A DNA stretch of 64,000 nucleotides from Conchocele bisecta (GCA_029237695.1 CM055266.1:12727805-12791804); one strand, 5' to 3'; shown: positions 1 to 11,910, counted from the first letter of the stretch. Notes: a model not told the origin generated them from the letters alone. Numbers and translations are program-made.

Positions 1-720
1 ATTCAACGGAATTCTGTTTTTGAAAGCCCATGAAGTAGAGATGGCTCTCACCTCATGGGCTGTGATCTTAAGATTTGAACTAATCTTATCGGAGAAACCT
101 TCGTATGCCCTTCTAATAGCCAGCGTTACCCATTTTGACACCGTGGCTTTTGACACATTATGCTCACCCGATATAGGAATGAAAAGATTGACTCTCTTAG
201 CTCTCGTCTGTGCCGCTGTCTTGGGTAAAAACCCCTGCTCGTAGACTAGCGTCATTGATTCCTTACCAACTCTAAAACTAGGATCATTTATGACCAGTGC
301 ATGGAGCTCGCTACTGCGCATAGCTGTTGCAAACGCTAATAAAAATGCGGTTTTGATAGTCCAACACGCTATACTTGCCTGTTCCATAGGCTCATATGGA
401 GCCTTGGTTAATGCCCATAACACTGCTGACAGATTCCATTTTGGAATGATTGACCTACCTATCGGCCTTTCTCTTGCAAAGCTCGCGATCATCTGCGAAA
501 GTTGCTCATCCGTCCCAATAGATCTAGCTTGGTGCTTCGTGAACTTCAACGAGCTAGCCAAAGCTGACCTATAACCCTTAATGGTAGGGACGGAGAGTTT
601 CCTGTCTTGGAAAAGGTAGATAAAAAAATCCCCCACTTGTCCTAGAGCTGGTCTGCCAGGATCGATTTTCCTCCTATCACACCAATCTGACCAGATACCC
701 CACTTCTGGTCATAGCACTT
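1..720 (-). pseudogene. DIRS tyrosine recombinase, C-terminus cut by window
   Basis: The minus strand is open for 240 codons from 720 to base 1, in the frame beginning KCYDQKWGIW. It matches the phage-integrase-like recombinase of DIRS elements. An N-terminal SAM-like region contains LSVPTIKGYRSAL. The first catalytic arginine is in MRSSEL (Arg codon 318-316). The HxxR box is in AHEVRAIS (His 57-55, Arg 48-46). The catalytic tyrosine would lie beyond base 1. The join to the upstream pol frame near 722 is a frameshift. In DIRS elements this enzyme integrates a circular cDNA intermediate without target-site duplication. This stretch has no internal stop, unlike the rest of the element. Confidence 0.8.
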
Positions 721-2745
721 GGAGGTGGACACTCTCTTTGCCTGGAGATGATCTTTGGCAGCCTTGTCGAAAACTTGGTCTGCTCGGATACCTCGCTTGA
801 TAATCTCCAGGCGTGTAGGTTGAGACCTGTCACGCTGGATGAACTGTCCTCCCTTCGTGCTGTGTAATTAAGGTTCCCGACTACCGGTAGTTTTACGGGT
901 ATCTCTATGAGGAGCTCCAGTAGTTCCTGTGAACCAGCTCCTCGTCGGCCAGCAAGGCGCAATCAGAGTGATCTTGCACCTTGCTGCTCGAATCTTCTGG
1001 AGCATCCTTCTGGGAGAAGCACAAACGGTGGAAAGGCATATGCGTCCATCTGGTCCCACTCTAATGATAGAGCGTCTACTGCCCATGCGTGGACGTCCGG
1101 CACCGGGGACACATATAACCTGAGCCTGTTGTTCATCATCGTGGCAAACAGGTCCACCCAGGGATCGCCCCACCTTCCCAGAACAGTGTTGCACACTGTC
1201 TGGTCTAACGTCCATTCCGTTAGGACCGGAGCCCCTGGCGAGACAGGTAATCTGCTAAAATGTTCTACTTCCCTGTGATGTGCCTGGCCGACAACTGAAT
1301 GTCGTGACTGTGACACCACATTAGCAGATCCATTGTCTCTATGCAAAGGGACACCGAGTGGGTGCCTCCCTGCCTGTTCAGGTATGCGACCACTGTTGTG
1401 TTGTCCGTAACTATGCGAACATGATTTCCCCGAAGATGCTCTCCACACTGGTGAATTGCTAGCACTACCGCCCTGAGTTCCAGCATGTTGATGTGTTGTT
1501 TGCCCATCTCCGATGTCCAGCAACCTTTCATCAGAGAGCCCAGCGGTTCTAGATGTGCTCCCCAACCTGTGCTCGATGCATCTGTGGTGAGGAACATCTT
1601 GGGCTCTGGCTCTACCATGGGAACCCCCAGAAGGTAATGATTCTTCTGGGCCCACCATCTGAGATGTCTCTTGAAATCTCGGGATAGATGAATAATCATA
1701 TCCAACGGGTACTGGTGTAAGTAGAGTAAGTAAGTAGAGTAAGTAGATTTGCAGGGGCCTCATGTGTAATCTCCCCAGACAAACCAACTCCGCCGTTGCC
1801 CCCAGGACGCCCAGCAACGATAGGATCTTTCTCGCGGACATGCATACAGCATCCAGAGCCTCTAAGACTGCTTTTAGCACTCTCTGAATCCTGTCTGGTG
1901 GTACCCTCACCCTGCCTATGTCCGTCAGAAAGTTCATCCCCACATAGCAGAAATCCTGGGATGGAACCAGTTCTGATTTCTCTATGTTGGGAATGAGACC
2001 TAGACTGGTCACCAGTCGCCAAACTCTGACCAAGTCTTCCAAGAGCATCACCCTCGACTGGTTGTGAATCAACCTCGACTGGTTGTGAATCGTCGAAGTA
2101 TTGTAGCAGAGCAACACCTCGTGTCCTTGCTGTTGCTGCTACAACCTCCATCAGTTTGGTAAACACTCTTGGTGCTGTCGAAATTCCAAATGGAAGAACC
2201 ATAAACTGGTAAACCTTTCCTCCCCATTGGAACCTCAGATACTTCCTTGATGCCTGTGAAATTGGCACATGGAAGTATGCATCCTTCAGATCGATGGAGA
2301 CTGACCAATCGTTCACCTTTATGGCTGTTCTGATCGATCGGGCGGTCTCCATCTTGAACCGGTCTATCTGAACCAATATGTGCAGACTGGACAAATCTAA
2401 CACGGGGCGTAGTTTGCCGGTTTTTTTGGGAACGACAAACAGTCGACTGTAGAAGCCTGGAGTGGATGAATCCAGGACTTCCTCGATCGCGTTCTTGCTC
2501 AAAAGATCCTGTATCTCCTTGTCTAAGGCCTGTCTTTTGAGGAGGAGGACAAACCATACAGCTCCTCCGAAGAGGGGGGGTGGACTTGAAGGGAATGGAA
2601 TATCCCTTCTTTATGATCCCCAACGTCCATGGACGGTTGGTGATATTCTGCCATTCGCTTAGAAAGAACGATAGTCTGCCTCCTACAGGCACTGAGGGTC
2701 TTGGAATGGACCACTCCCCCCCACACGAAACGAAACCCCCCGCGC
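721..2745 (-). pseudogene. DIRS Pol: reverse transcriptase and RNase H, frameshifted
   Basis: Read from 2,745 downward on the minus strand. The DIRS Pol N-terminal region (GGRLSFFLSEW, about 2,660) is followed by RT with SIDLKDAYFHVPI and the catalytic YFDD at 2100-2089. RNase H follows (TTDASSTGWGAHLEP, LELRAVVLAI, IVTDNTT), then the conserved DIRS block WVDLFATMMNN...SPVPDVHAWAVDALSLEWD. The frame changes at a seven-G run near 2,575, just after YFDD where an 18-bp segment is duplicated at 21-bp spacing (2053-2070 and 2074-2091), at an ACTTACT microsatellite near 1,720-1,750, near 1,262, near 965 and near 722. Function would be cDNA synthesis and RNA removal. This copy is inactive. Confidence 0.85.
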
Positions 2746-2747
2746 CA

Positions 2748-5386
2748 TCAAAAACTTCCCCTTCGAGGCCTCCTACTGGAGAAACGTCCTCGAGGGGTCC
2801 TGCCTCTTCTGCCACCCCTACCCCTTCCTCTGCCAGGAGGGGCCGGGTGCACAAACTCCTCCGCCACATATTGTGGCTGAGGCAAAACCGTTGTCTGCAA
2901 CGGTAGAGGTCTAGATCTACCTCTCCCCGCTCTAGTGGCACCTCTCATCCTAGATGCTCCTCTAGGTGGCCTACTACCCCGAAAACTGGTTTTCGGTGCA
3001 GAAAACCCCCTAGCCAACTGCATCCTCTGCCGCTCGGCAAGGTCAGTTTCTGCCACTCCGGAACAGCGTCCTCCGAACAGCTGTTCCGATTGTAGAGGTG
3101 CCGCTCTCAGGAATTGCTTACCTTGTCCCGGAAGCACTGAGGCTTTCGACAAGGTGGCGTCCCTTCTGGCTAAGAGCAAATCAGACGATGTAATTAATGA
3201 TGTGGTCATCATGTGTTTGTTTGCTCTTGCCGCCGACTTCAGCAGTGCGTGTACTGCTCTAGTGTCCCCTTTCTCTAGCGCCACCTTTGTAGCTGCTAAA
3301 GAAAGGTCTACCTGAGAACGCCATCGAAACCATGGCTCTCGATCTAGTATCCATGACCTCAGACATCTTCTGAGATATCACGGGAGTCTCTACATTGAGT
3401 ATGCCCACTTTCTGGGCATCCTTATCTAACGTAGGTGTCATATGCGACCACGTTGAAGAATGATTTTTATAAAACTTCAACGAGGTCGCATGGAATGCAT
3501 AATCTCTTGGGACAAACTCGGAAGTTTTCCCCATGTCCCATGATGCCTCTTGCATCTCTGCCAAAATTCTAGCCACCGTGGGCGATTGTGGCAGCATAGG
3601 TAACTCCTTAGGAGGTTCCCTGTCAATATCCGCCTCAAACAGAGACGTGACTCTGGGCGGTTTTGTGGGTTGCGGAGGGCAAATATCTGTCGGTAAATAC
3701 TTATACACCGCCTGGATGGCCTCCATATAGGATGGTGGGGTATCCTCATCCAGTTCCTCTGCCTCCGGAGTTGGATTAGTGGAAGCAAGGGTATCGTCGT
3801 ATACCTCGACTTCTTCCATATCCTCCTCTATAGGATCAAACTCCTGTTCTACAGGCTCCACTGTCGCTGACTGTGTGTCTATGAACTTCTTCATCATTAG
3901 ATGCATAGATTGCATAAGTGCCTCAGATTCGGATTCCCTTTTCTCTAAAGGGATATCTGATCCGTGCTTCGATGAAGATCTTTTATTCCTGTGATGCGAT
4001 TTATGTCTGCGTCTATGCTTGTGCCTCCGCTGTAGAGACGACGAGCTAGACGACGATGAACTCCTTCGCCTCCTCGAGGACCGGCGTTTGGATTCATCCG
4101 AGGACGACGAGCTCCTGTATGCTCTAGGTCTCTTATCAGCTCTGGCCTGTCTAATGGTAGCTCCCAACCCGGTTCCAACCAGGTGCGGTAGCTCCGAATC
4201 ATAAGATATCTTAGTGCTCTTGGCTTCTTGCCTTGTTTTAGGTGTCATGCTTTTCATCACCTGAGCACTAACGGGTGACTTGTGTACCCGTTCCGTATCT
4301 ATGTCTATCTGTGTAGTATGATACTCTGGTAGTCGATTAACCTTACCCGTGGCAAATGTGCCCAACGGTGTAACAATGTAATCTGAGTCTATGTCTGGGT
4401 ATTGTTGACCATCTATCGGTATACTCCCCGTATGATACACAATTGACTCAATTGTGTTGTCGTAACTTGAACTAGTCTGGCCCTCTACTTGTGTAAAGGT
4501 TGCCAGCTGTTCTGTGGTCCCATTCCCCATACTACCAGACCTACGGATCAACTCTCTGCTGACACTACTCTGTCTACTGGACACCGGACACCTGACATAG
4601 GACTACTTCCCACCAGAGCCCTGTCCCCGGCCTCCGGACACCGGACTTTCATTCTCCGCCGTCTCGGCTGCCTTCTGGCCGCCGGACCACCGGACTTCCA
4701 GTCTCCGACGTCTCGGCTGCCTCCTGGCCGCCGGACACCGGACTACCGGACACCGGACTATTGTCCCGCATGTGATCCGTAGTCAGCTGATGTGAAACCC
4801 TGCGACCAGTTTCTATCAGGTCATGTGTATCGAACTTCTTCTGCACGTCTACCACATGCCTATCAGCTGTCGGCTGCGGTGGTAAGCCAGACTCCAAGGT
4901 TCGGTCCTTTGCACCATCCCCTCGGTCTGACTTTTTGCTAGGTGGAGATATCACCTGCAAACTCGTTGGGCCACCTAACCGCCGTTCTGTCGAGATACGC
5001 ACAGAATCGGTTTTTCCGTTCGGATGCCTGGCCACCTCACTACGACGAGATACTGTCGATTTTAATTTGTGAGGTGTTTTGATGACATACTTTCCGTTAA
5101 GGTCATCCTTACCAGGTCTTTTAGGAGCGGGTTTACGATCAGGAACAAGTGCTTTCCTGTCGGCAGACCTTAGTACTTTCTGTGCATATGTTCTGCCCGC
5201 TCCTATCTGTTTCCAAGTGGTTGCCCCCCAGAGAGCCGATACAGTGCATGGACTCTCTTGGGAACAACCACAGCAAGTGCGGCACATGACTTCATGATTA
5301 TCTAGAGGAGAAGCCATGTGTCCGCACTTTGAACGAATCTGTCCAGGCCACTTGGCCTTTCCAGAAAGTTGTTGTTTGTCAGACAT
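2748..5386 (-). pseudogene. DIRS Gag-like protein, three frames
   Basis: Three consecutive minus-strand ORFs form one Gag-like gene. The first (5386-4649) starts MSDKQQLSGK and has a cysteine-rich segment (SKCGHMASPL...CRTCCGCSQESPC) like the N-terminal motif of animal DIRS Gags. The second (4584-3259) has a basic/serine tract rich in Arg and His near 4,100-3,950. The third (3284-2748) has the DIRS-typical DLLLARRDATLSKASVLP and LFGG motifs and an RG-rich C-terminus. The first break lies in a CCGGACACCGGAC-rich low-complexity stretch (4575-4760), the second near 3,355. The start at 5386 is the first Met before the Cys motif. The role would be packaging of element RNA. Confidence 0.75.
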
Positions 5387-5440
5387 TTTGATTCTTACAG
5401 CCTAAATTATGTCAGAAAACATCATAACATAAACAGCGAA

Positions 5441-6283
5441 AAAGAATTCAACCCGTTGGACGATATGGAGAGAAAAGATTTTGAAAAAAATATTTTCCAC
5501 AAAAAAAAATTAAATTTCCCGAAAATTTTCCCAAAACCACCCAACACTATGTCTGAACTTGATACAAAGTCTCAAATGCAAATCCAATTTCCCAAAAATT
5601 CACACTTTGAAACCAACCTATTTGGGCTCAAATCGGCCCTCCTACTACTCAAGTATTTTGACAACTTTTTTCGCAAAAATTTTGCAAATCTGGATTTTGT
5701 TCCCAATAAATTCGTAACGTGTAACAATCTTCCTAGAATGGAATAATTGTTCACCGTATACGCCGAATTGGCGACAGAGCCGCAACGGTCTGTCCCACAA
5801 GCCACGTCAAAATTCTTCGTACAAAATGTCGACCGTTATACAAAACGTCTCGCTAAATAACGAACACAAGTTGTCGAAATACCCCAAAACTACCGACCCT
5901 AGGAAAAAACCCTTTAGTGGAGTTGTACAGTAGATAAATGTGATCAATTAGATAATAAAAATTACCACGAAAGGATCCAATTAAACTCAGAAAAATCGAA
6001 TAAACCTGACCAAAAAATTGACAGCCTCCTTCGATGTTTTCTGACGATAATATGGCTACCGGAAGTTGCGCATAGACGCGTTTCACGGAGGGTTATGGCT
6101 AAAGTGCAGACCTTGGTAGGATAATTTATTTTATATAAATAATAGGTCAGAAAGGGTCTTTTTTAGACATGCTGATAGCAAAAGTAACATCACAGGGTAA
6201 GGAATAAAAACATGTCGTTGGCGACATTCTTGTTTGTGTTTAGCTGTGTTTGTTGGAAAATAAGTGTTTTGGTTTCAGTTTAT
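5441..6283. other. Non-coding, A/T-rich; probable DIRS leader then unique sequence
   Basis: The first part (5,400-5,800) lies upstream of the DIRS Gag start and is rich in A-runs, so it may be the element's leader and terminal repeat. No coding match, RNA gene or clear repeat is seen in the remainder. Confidence 0.4.
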
Positions 6284-6380
6284 TATCCCCTCCCGTAGTG
6301 AAAAGGGGATATAGGGATGCAAAAGTTGTATGTTCGTCCGTCTGTCCAACTGTCCATCACAAAAATTAACATTGGGGTTA

Positions 6381-7711
6381 CTGTAAACCAACTTATATTC
6401 GTTCGCGAGATACCTTCGCGTTCTTCACGAGGGATTGAAAATCGCGAATATAAATCTCCGCGAATATAAATCTCCGTGAATATTTCCACATTTCCTAGCA
6501 TAAGATTGTTAAAAATATTTTGCTAATAGATGTCGGGGGGCCTCTTTTTAATTATATTTACCTTTCCCAAATATCTCGGTGTCATTTGGTGACACTATTT
6601 ATCCTGGTTGTTTTGAATGAACTATATTGATACGTGTTCTGTGCCAGGGTCACCCTAAACACCCCAAAGGCTGGGAAAGGCTGGGAAAGGCTACAAAGGC
6701 TATTCGAAATGGCTTGTACGTCCGTTAGCGGATATTTATACCATACATACATATTGAATTGACTGAATTAATGACAATGTATGGTATAAATATCCGCTAA
6801 CGGACGTACAAGCCACTTCGAATAGCCTTTGTAGCCTTTCCCAGCCTTTCCCAGCCTTTGGGGTGTTTAGGGTGACCGTTCTGTGCCATGTATTCCAGTA
6901 GACATATCGGTAATATAATTCTATAATATATGAACAGTTTGAAAACTCGTACAAAACAGCTTTGGGATAAATTTACAACACCATTATCTTCTATTGTTTA
7001 ACCGACTCTGATTGGTCTAAAGTGACACGCCTGTGACAAGTCAGCTTGTTGTGTTGTCGAGTTCAAAGAGATCCCGCGGTGTCAATTTGAAGCAAGTGTA
7101 AAGTACACGCTGTGGGCACTTAGTCATACCGATAATTCAAAGATTAATACAAACGATTGCTGACATCATTCGCGCATACACCTCGACTTGTGTTTTCTGA
7201 ATGGGACCGCTATCCTGACAAATCACGGCTTATTGCATCAGTGGGAATTCTAGAAGACCAATTTGCTGATTATTGTCATGGTTTACAATGTTCGATATTC
7301 ACTCAATGAAATATTGATTAATACATCAGCGGACAATGCGAATCAGTACTAGACCATTTATATACACAGTGTGAACATATCTCACACGCAACTATTGTTG
7401 ATTTACTTAAAGGTTAAATGGGGGATTATGATTGATACAGCGAGGTCAGTCCAATGTACAGTGTATACCATTTTGTTCGCCGACAAACTCGTCCACTATT
7501 TGGAGTTGGTTTGCGGACGTGTTTATCAAAGGATGAAATCGATTCAGCAGTTCTGTTTCCGGGTTAAAAATGGGAATGAAAACATTATTCCCAAAATTGG
7601 TCCGGAAAGTTAATAGTGCACGTTGTCATACCGCGAACGATAATCGTCGCGAATATGGCCAGGTTCGAAAATCACGAAATTTAGTAGCCGCGAAATTTAT
7701 TTGGTTTACAG
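6381..7711. mobile_element. TA-flanked non-autonomous DNA transposon inside the pearl-like element
   Basis: Ends are inverted: CTGTAAACCA at 6381 and its complement ending at 7711, with further matching sequence inward (sub-terminal CGCGAATAT motifs). TA lies on both sides (6379-6380 and 7712-7713). Removing it rejoins a normal pearl core (GGGGTTAATCTGCAATAACTTCTG). No transposase is seen. Confidence 0.6.
6647..6877. mobile_element. Foldback MITE with flanking direct repeats
   Basis: Two arms of about 100 bp (6648-6747 and 6777-6877) are near-perfect inverted copies around a loop of about 29 bp. The outer ends are GGTCACCC / GGGTGACC. GTTCTGTGCCA is present directly on both sides (6636-6646 and 6878-6888), consistent with an 11-bp target duplication. 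Each arm contains a repeated GGCTGGGAAA block. Confidence 0.75.
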
Positions 7712-8055
7712 TAATCTGCAATAACTTCTGTTTCCATTGATGGAATGCTTTAATATTCCATAGATGCATTTGTAACATCATCCTGCATCATTCTACAGAA
7801 AGCGTATGGTGCCCGCTAACCCCAAGGTCAAGGACAGAAAATGTTTTGTTTTGAATACTTTACATTTCATTATAACTTCTCTTTCCCTCAATGGGATGCT
7901 TTAATATTTCATAGGTGTATTTTTAACAACATCTCACATCATTCTACAGAAAGCCCATGGTGCTCACTAACCCCAAGGTTTTTACAAGCTCCTTATGTAC
8001 TATCAAACTGCGCCAGGCGGGAAATCTGGCTCCACAGAGCTCTTGTTCATTACTA

Positions 8056-8330
8056 AATAGGGAACAAATGATAAACAAAATAATAACAAATTTAAACATT
8101 CACTTTTTGAACTGCAAAAGCAAACAATGTTTTGCTTTTTGTAGCTTAACTAAGTGAATTTTCAACTTTATGACAATATTTTCACTACTCAATTTGAAAA
8201 TCAATGAATATTTTCACATTGCTGTGCGTATTTTGTGCTCCCACTTTTGATAATCAATGCGTATTCAGCTAAATTAATTGCTTAAAGTACGCCAATACGC
8301 ACCTTATCTGGAGCTCTGGATACCTCAAAC
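8056..8330. repeat. Interspersed repeat R1, copy 1
   Basis: AATAGGGAACAAATGA... to CTTATCTGGAGCTCTG matches 12925-13175 over its whole length with scattered substitutions. No coding content. Confidence 0.6.
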
Positions 8331-8875
8331 TCAACTACTGATTACTCGAAGTGAAATTATTTGCTAAAAACTATTTTCTTTGTAGAAAATTATTTGTGTG
8401 ATCCGTCCGGAATGACCTGCGCAACCATCTTGCACTCCGGTACAATTTTCCAACTAGGCTCGATACAATTTGCAAAACAGTAAATGTGTGCGTTATAAAT
8501 ATGTTAACCGCATTGTAATTTTGAAATTTGCCATGTATATCAGAAAATGATAGGTCAGAAAACGTGTTTAATGGCTCCACTAATGCGTCGCCGTATAAAC
8601 AGATTTTCCGACCTATCATGATAATGTATACGCCGCAAATTTCATAATTACAATACAGTTAACCCTATAGTTAATGTGGCTGCTACAGAATATATATCAG
8701 GTGATCAGTACAGCTTCAATGTATGGTGTTATTCTTATGCAATACACAGCATCTTAATTTGTGTAGATTTAGTATCGGTATTGTATTTATTAAACTTTTG
8801 ACTGATTTCATAGGAAACCCAACATAGAATCAGTAACTTGTTTAATGAATATAAGGTTCAGCCATGGGTAAATTT
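8331..8875. other. No recognised feature
   Basis: Non-coding A/T-rich sequence. The short motif GACCTATCAT recurs in opposite orientation at about 8548 and 8610. Nothing else is supported. Confidence 0.4.
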
Positions 8876-8946
8876 TTCCGTGGCACGAGGGAACTGTTTG
8901 AACCCCAAGGCCGTAGGTTCAAACAGTTCCAGAGTGCCACGGCATG
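8876..8946. repeat. Imperfect hairpin repeat, relative of 23727-23825
   Basis: CCGTGGCAC...GGAACTGTTTGAACC pairs with GGTTCAAACAGTTCC...GTGCCACGG. The same inner stem occurs at 23,750-23,815, where the outer stem is longer. Probably the palindromic core of a MITE family. Confidence 0.6.
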
Positions 8947-9171
8947 GAATGGATTTTGATATGTTAATTGTGCAACCAATCCAAACATCACAAAATGATT
9001 TTCAGACCTGTTCATTTATGAAAAGGGGGTGTTTTTGCTCTCAAAAATATGAAATACAAGCCGGCTCAGTTGGATCTACACTGTTTGCCAATACCACTAT
9101 ATTGGCCTGTGGTGTTGAAAGGGTTAATAAATATCAATGCTGAATTAAATATTGTCATCTGCTGTTGAGTT
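8947..9171. repeat. Short interspersed fragment shared with 61675-61815
   Basis: GGATCTACACTGTTTGC and nearby sequence recur at 61,765 and, weakly, at 11,764. The stretch ends in a MITE-B-type terminus (AATGCTGAATTAAATATTG, about 9135-9153). Confidence 0.4.
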
Positions 9172-10098
9172 GTGTCGTGCCCGCTTTCGGACAGCGCGAT
9201 ATAGTCGGCACATTGGCATACATACATGTGTCCGATGTTAAAGTTTTTGGTTAACGATTTTATGCCCCCGGTCTCGGTAGAGCCGGAGGCATATATAGTG
9301 TTTGGACTGTGTCCTTGAGTCCGTCCGTGTGTTCTGCACATTAAGAAGTTCACCGGAGTTTCTCGAGTATCTCCCTTGAAGTATTGTTTAAATATTTCAA
9401 CACAGCATACCTGAGGGCAAATGCTACACATCAAAGATGCCCTTAATATGACCTTGACATTTTGACCTTCACAACTTTGAACTTTTTCACACATCGAGAA
9501 GTTCGCCAGAGTTTCTCATTTCTGTCATAACTTCTATATCCCTTGGTGGATTACTTAAAATTTAAACACAGCATACTTCTGGACAAATGCCACACATCCA
9601 TGCTGCCTAGAATATCGCCTTAACCTTTTGACCTTCATACATTATTAAGAAGTTTGCCAGAGTTTCTCAATTCTGTCATAACTTCTATATCCCTTTTAGA
9701 TGACCTCAATATTTCAATACATCACACTTGTGGAAAATAGCCAGACAGTCATGCTCCCCTTAATATGACCTTGATCTTTTGACCTTCACAACTTTGAACT
9801 TTTTCACATATTAAGAAGTTGTATCTTCTATATCCCTTGAAGGATCACTTTAATATTTCAATACATCATACTAGTGCACAAATACCACACATCCATGCTG
9901 TCCTTAATATGACCTTGACCTTTTGACCTTCATAACTTTGAACTTTTTCTCACATTGAAATTTATTATTAACTTTGCCACTATTTCTTCAATCTGCCGCC
10001 GGGGGAATTTGTGTGCCGACAGGTCACATTTTCTTGTTTGGTATACTATCAAAGCCTCGACAGGCGCGACATGCGGGCTGTGGCCATCTAGTTTATTC
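9172..10098 (+). mobile_element. Two nested pearl-like elements
   Basis: The outer element starts CGTGCCCGCTTTCGGACAGCG (9174) and ends CGCGACATGC...GGCCATCTAGT (about 10060-10093), matching the compact copy at 25,027-25,205. The inner element starts at hairpin 9261-9292 (ATGCCCCCGG...CCGGAGGCAT) and carries about four cores of 150-165 bp with CCTTGACCTTTTGACCTTC. It ends with hairpin GTGCCGACAGGTCAC followed by ATTTTCTTGTTT (about 10012-10040). Confidence 0.6.
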
Positions 10099-10116
10099 TC
10101 CATGCTTCTTACCAAA

Positions 10117-10188
10117 AACATGGTTTGGCAGCACTTTGGAATCATATTCAATGGAAATTCTAATATGCTGCCAAACCATGTTTTGATC
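10117..10188. repeat. Hairpin MITE core just upstream of an exon
   Basis: AAACATGGTTTGGCAGCA is inverted against TGCTGCCAAACCATGTTTT. It ends about 8 bp before the CAG acceptor of the COR exon, so the intron's 3' end is largely TE-derived. Confidence 0.55.
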
Positions 10189-10195
10189 TTTGCAG

Positions 10196-10353
10196 TGAAC
10201 CCGGTCTCCGTGACAGCGTTGTCCTTGACCCCCAGTGGCTTGTCGACTGCCTCAAGTCGTTCATTACGGCGGAAATGTTCTCTAAGCAGCCGTTGATATT
10301 GAGCAAATGGATGGAATTGAGTCGCAACGGAATCCTCCGTGAAAACCTCATCG
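10196..10353 (+). CDS. Exon of Roco-type COR-Death protein gene (COR domain, N-terminal half)
   Basis: This 158-nt exon is bounded by acceptor CTTTGCAG (10188-10195) and donor GTACGC (from 10354). It encodes 52 full codons in the frame beginning EPGLRDSVVLDPQWLVDCLK and ending GILRENLI. That pattern (LRDSVVLDPQWL, then a helical segment ending in ENLIEALW) is typical of the COR region that follows the Roc GTPase in Roco proteins. The exon ends with one base of a codon. The next exon at 13195 begins with AG, giving Glu, and continues ALWNQDKN, so the phase and the family consensus both support the join. The exon is too short and too split to appear as a long ORF. Upstream Roc exons are not visible in this window. 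The donor is weaker than consensus. Confidence 0.75.
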
Positions 10354-10384
10354 GTACGCTATAACACCACTACTGTGTATACGA

Positions 10385-11740
10385 TCTTCATAATACTTCA
10401 AGGTCGAAAGTGCCAAAAATTTCTATTCTTTTGTTTCTGTGTGATAACATTACCAATTTTCATGATACAATGTACTTCACATACGTATTCATATCAGCTA
10501 TGGGAAGAATCCTGTTTGATGGGGACGTCAACCGCTCAATGTCAAGGTCACGAGTGCCAGAAATAGATTGGTTATTCTTTTTATCCCACCTGCTTTAGCA
10601 GAAGCGGGACATAGGCATAGCTTTTCCGTCGGCGTAGGCGGCGTCAACATTTCACGTTAAGTTTTTGCGTTTAGCCACATTTTCCCGAAAACTATAACTT
10701 CTACGACCTCCATACTTGGTATACATCAACACTGTGGTGTAACCATCTCACACAGAGGGAGCCCATGTGACCGTGACCTAGTTTTCATGGGTCATTAACC
10801 TACTTTTCACATGCATTCAACCTTAAGTTTTTGCGTTTGGCTATTTTTCTAAAACTTAACGCTCAGGTTAATTCATTGTAACTTCTGTTTCCCTCAATGG
10901 AATGCTTTAATATTCCATACATGCATTTGTAGCAACATCCCGCATCATTCTACAGAAAGTCCATGGCGCCTGCTAACCCCAAAGGTCAAGGTCACTGACT
11001 TAGAAATTTCTGTGTTTGGAAAAGTTAACTCTCAGTTTATGCTTTAATATTCCAATCATGCATTTGTAACACCATCCCACATCATTCTACAGAAAGCCCA
11101 TGGTGCCCGCTAACCCCAAAGGTCAAGGTCACTGACTTAGAAATTTCCGTGTTTGGAAAAGTTAACGCTCAGTTTATGCTTTAATATTCCATACATGCAT
11201 TTGTAACAACATCCCGCACCATTCTACTGAAAGCCCATGGTGCTCACTAACCCCACGGTTATTACAAGCTTCTTATGTACTATCAAACTGCGCCAGGCGG
11301 GACATCTTGCTCCGCGGAGCTCTTGTGTTTCCCTGCGATAACATTACCCTCCTTCATGATACTTCATATGCACATTCGTATCAGCCCTGGGAAGAATCCT
11401 GTTTGATGTGGACGTCAACCCCTCAGGGTCACGAGTGCCAAAACTAGATTGGTTATTCTTTTGTTTCCCTGCGATAATATTACCCACCTTCACATTCATA
11501 TCAGCCTGGGAAGAATCCTGTTTGATATGGACGTCAAACCCTCAATGTCAAGGTCACGAGTGCCAAAAATAGATTGGTTATTATTTTGTTTCCCTGCGAT
11601 ACCCACCTTCGCATTCATATCAGCCCTGGGAAGAATCTTGTTTGATTTGGAATTTGATCCCTCAAGGTCATAAATGTTAAAAATAGATTGTTGCGCAATT
11701 CTTTTGCTTTCATGTGATAACTTTAAAGGTTTATACCCCA
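10385..11740 (+). repeat. Tandem pearl-type cores, split by a second element
   Basis: Units with GATAACATTACC...TCAGCCCTGGGAAGAATCCTG...GTCAAGGTCACGAGTGCC occur at about 10,400-10,585 and then three times from about 11,330 to 11,700. The interruption is the element at 10585-11330. Confidence 0.65.
10585..11330 (+). mobile_element. Pearl/Helentron-like element with empty site in the next repeat unit
   Basis: Head hairpin CCCACCTGC...GCAGAAGCGGGA (about 10587-10612). Three core repeats each carry CTGCTAACCCC or CCGCTAACCCC and AAGGTCAAGGTCACTGAC. The 3' hairpin is GCTCCGCGGAGC followed by TCTTG (about 11310-11327). The flanks rejoin as GGTTATTCTTTTGTTTCCC, found intact at about 11450-11470. 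Insertion was therefore into a T-run without a target duplication. Confidence 0.7.
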
Positions 11741-11910
11741 TTAAATCTGCACAGTGTGATTAGGATCTTCACTGTTTGCCATTCCATCCATGAAACACCC
11801 GTCATGGTTTTAATCTGACAAGCAAGCAGAAGTGTACTATTTGATCAGGATCTACACTGGTCATGAATCTCATAAGCCCCATTTCTCCAGTCACCGTCAC
11901 ATTTGGGACT

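Larger units (their letters stand above)
1..5440 (-). mobile_element. DIRS-like tyrosine-recombinase retrotransposon, decayed, cut by window start
   Basis: The element reads from about 5,400 down to base 1 on the minus strand. The order is Gag-like protein, reverse transcriptase, RNase H, a DIRS-type region after RNase H, then tyrosine recombinase. That order, and a recombinase in place of a DDE integrase, define DIRS-type elements. Frameshifts break Gag at least twice and Pol at least five times, so this copy is not functional. The 3' terminal repeats lie outside the window. I could not define the 5' inverted terminal repeat. Confidence 0.85.
6284..8048 (+). mobile_element. Pearl/Helentron-like non-autonomous element, disrupted
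   Basis: Starts with a hairpin (CCCCT...AGGGG, 6285-6312), then ATAGGGATGCAAAAG and short GTCC repeats. After a large insertion (6381-7711) the core repeats resume with TAACTTCTGTTTCC (7715 onward). It ends with hairpin GCTC-CACA-GAGC followed by TCTTGTT (8033-8048). No ORF of its own is credible. Confidence 0.6.

Noticed and set aside
3779..4204. Asp/Ser-rich plus-strand ORFs
   Set aside because: Antisense shadows of the Arg/Ser-rich Gag segment of the DIRS element.
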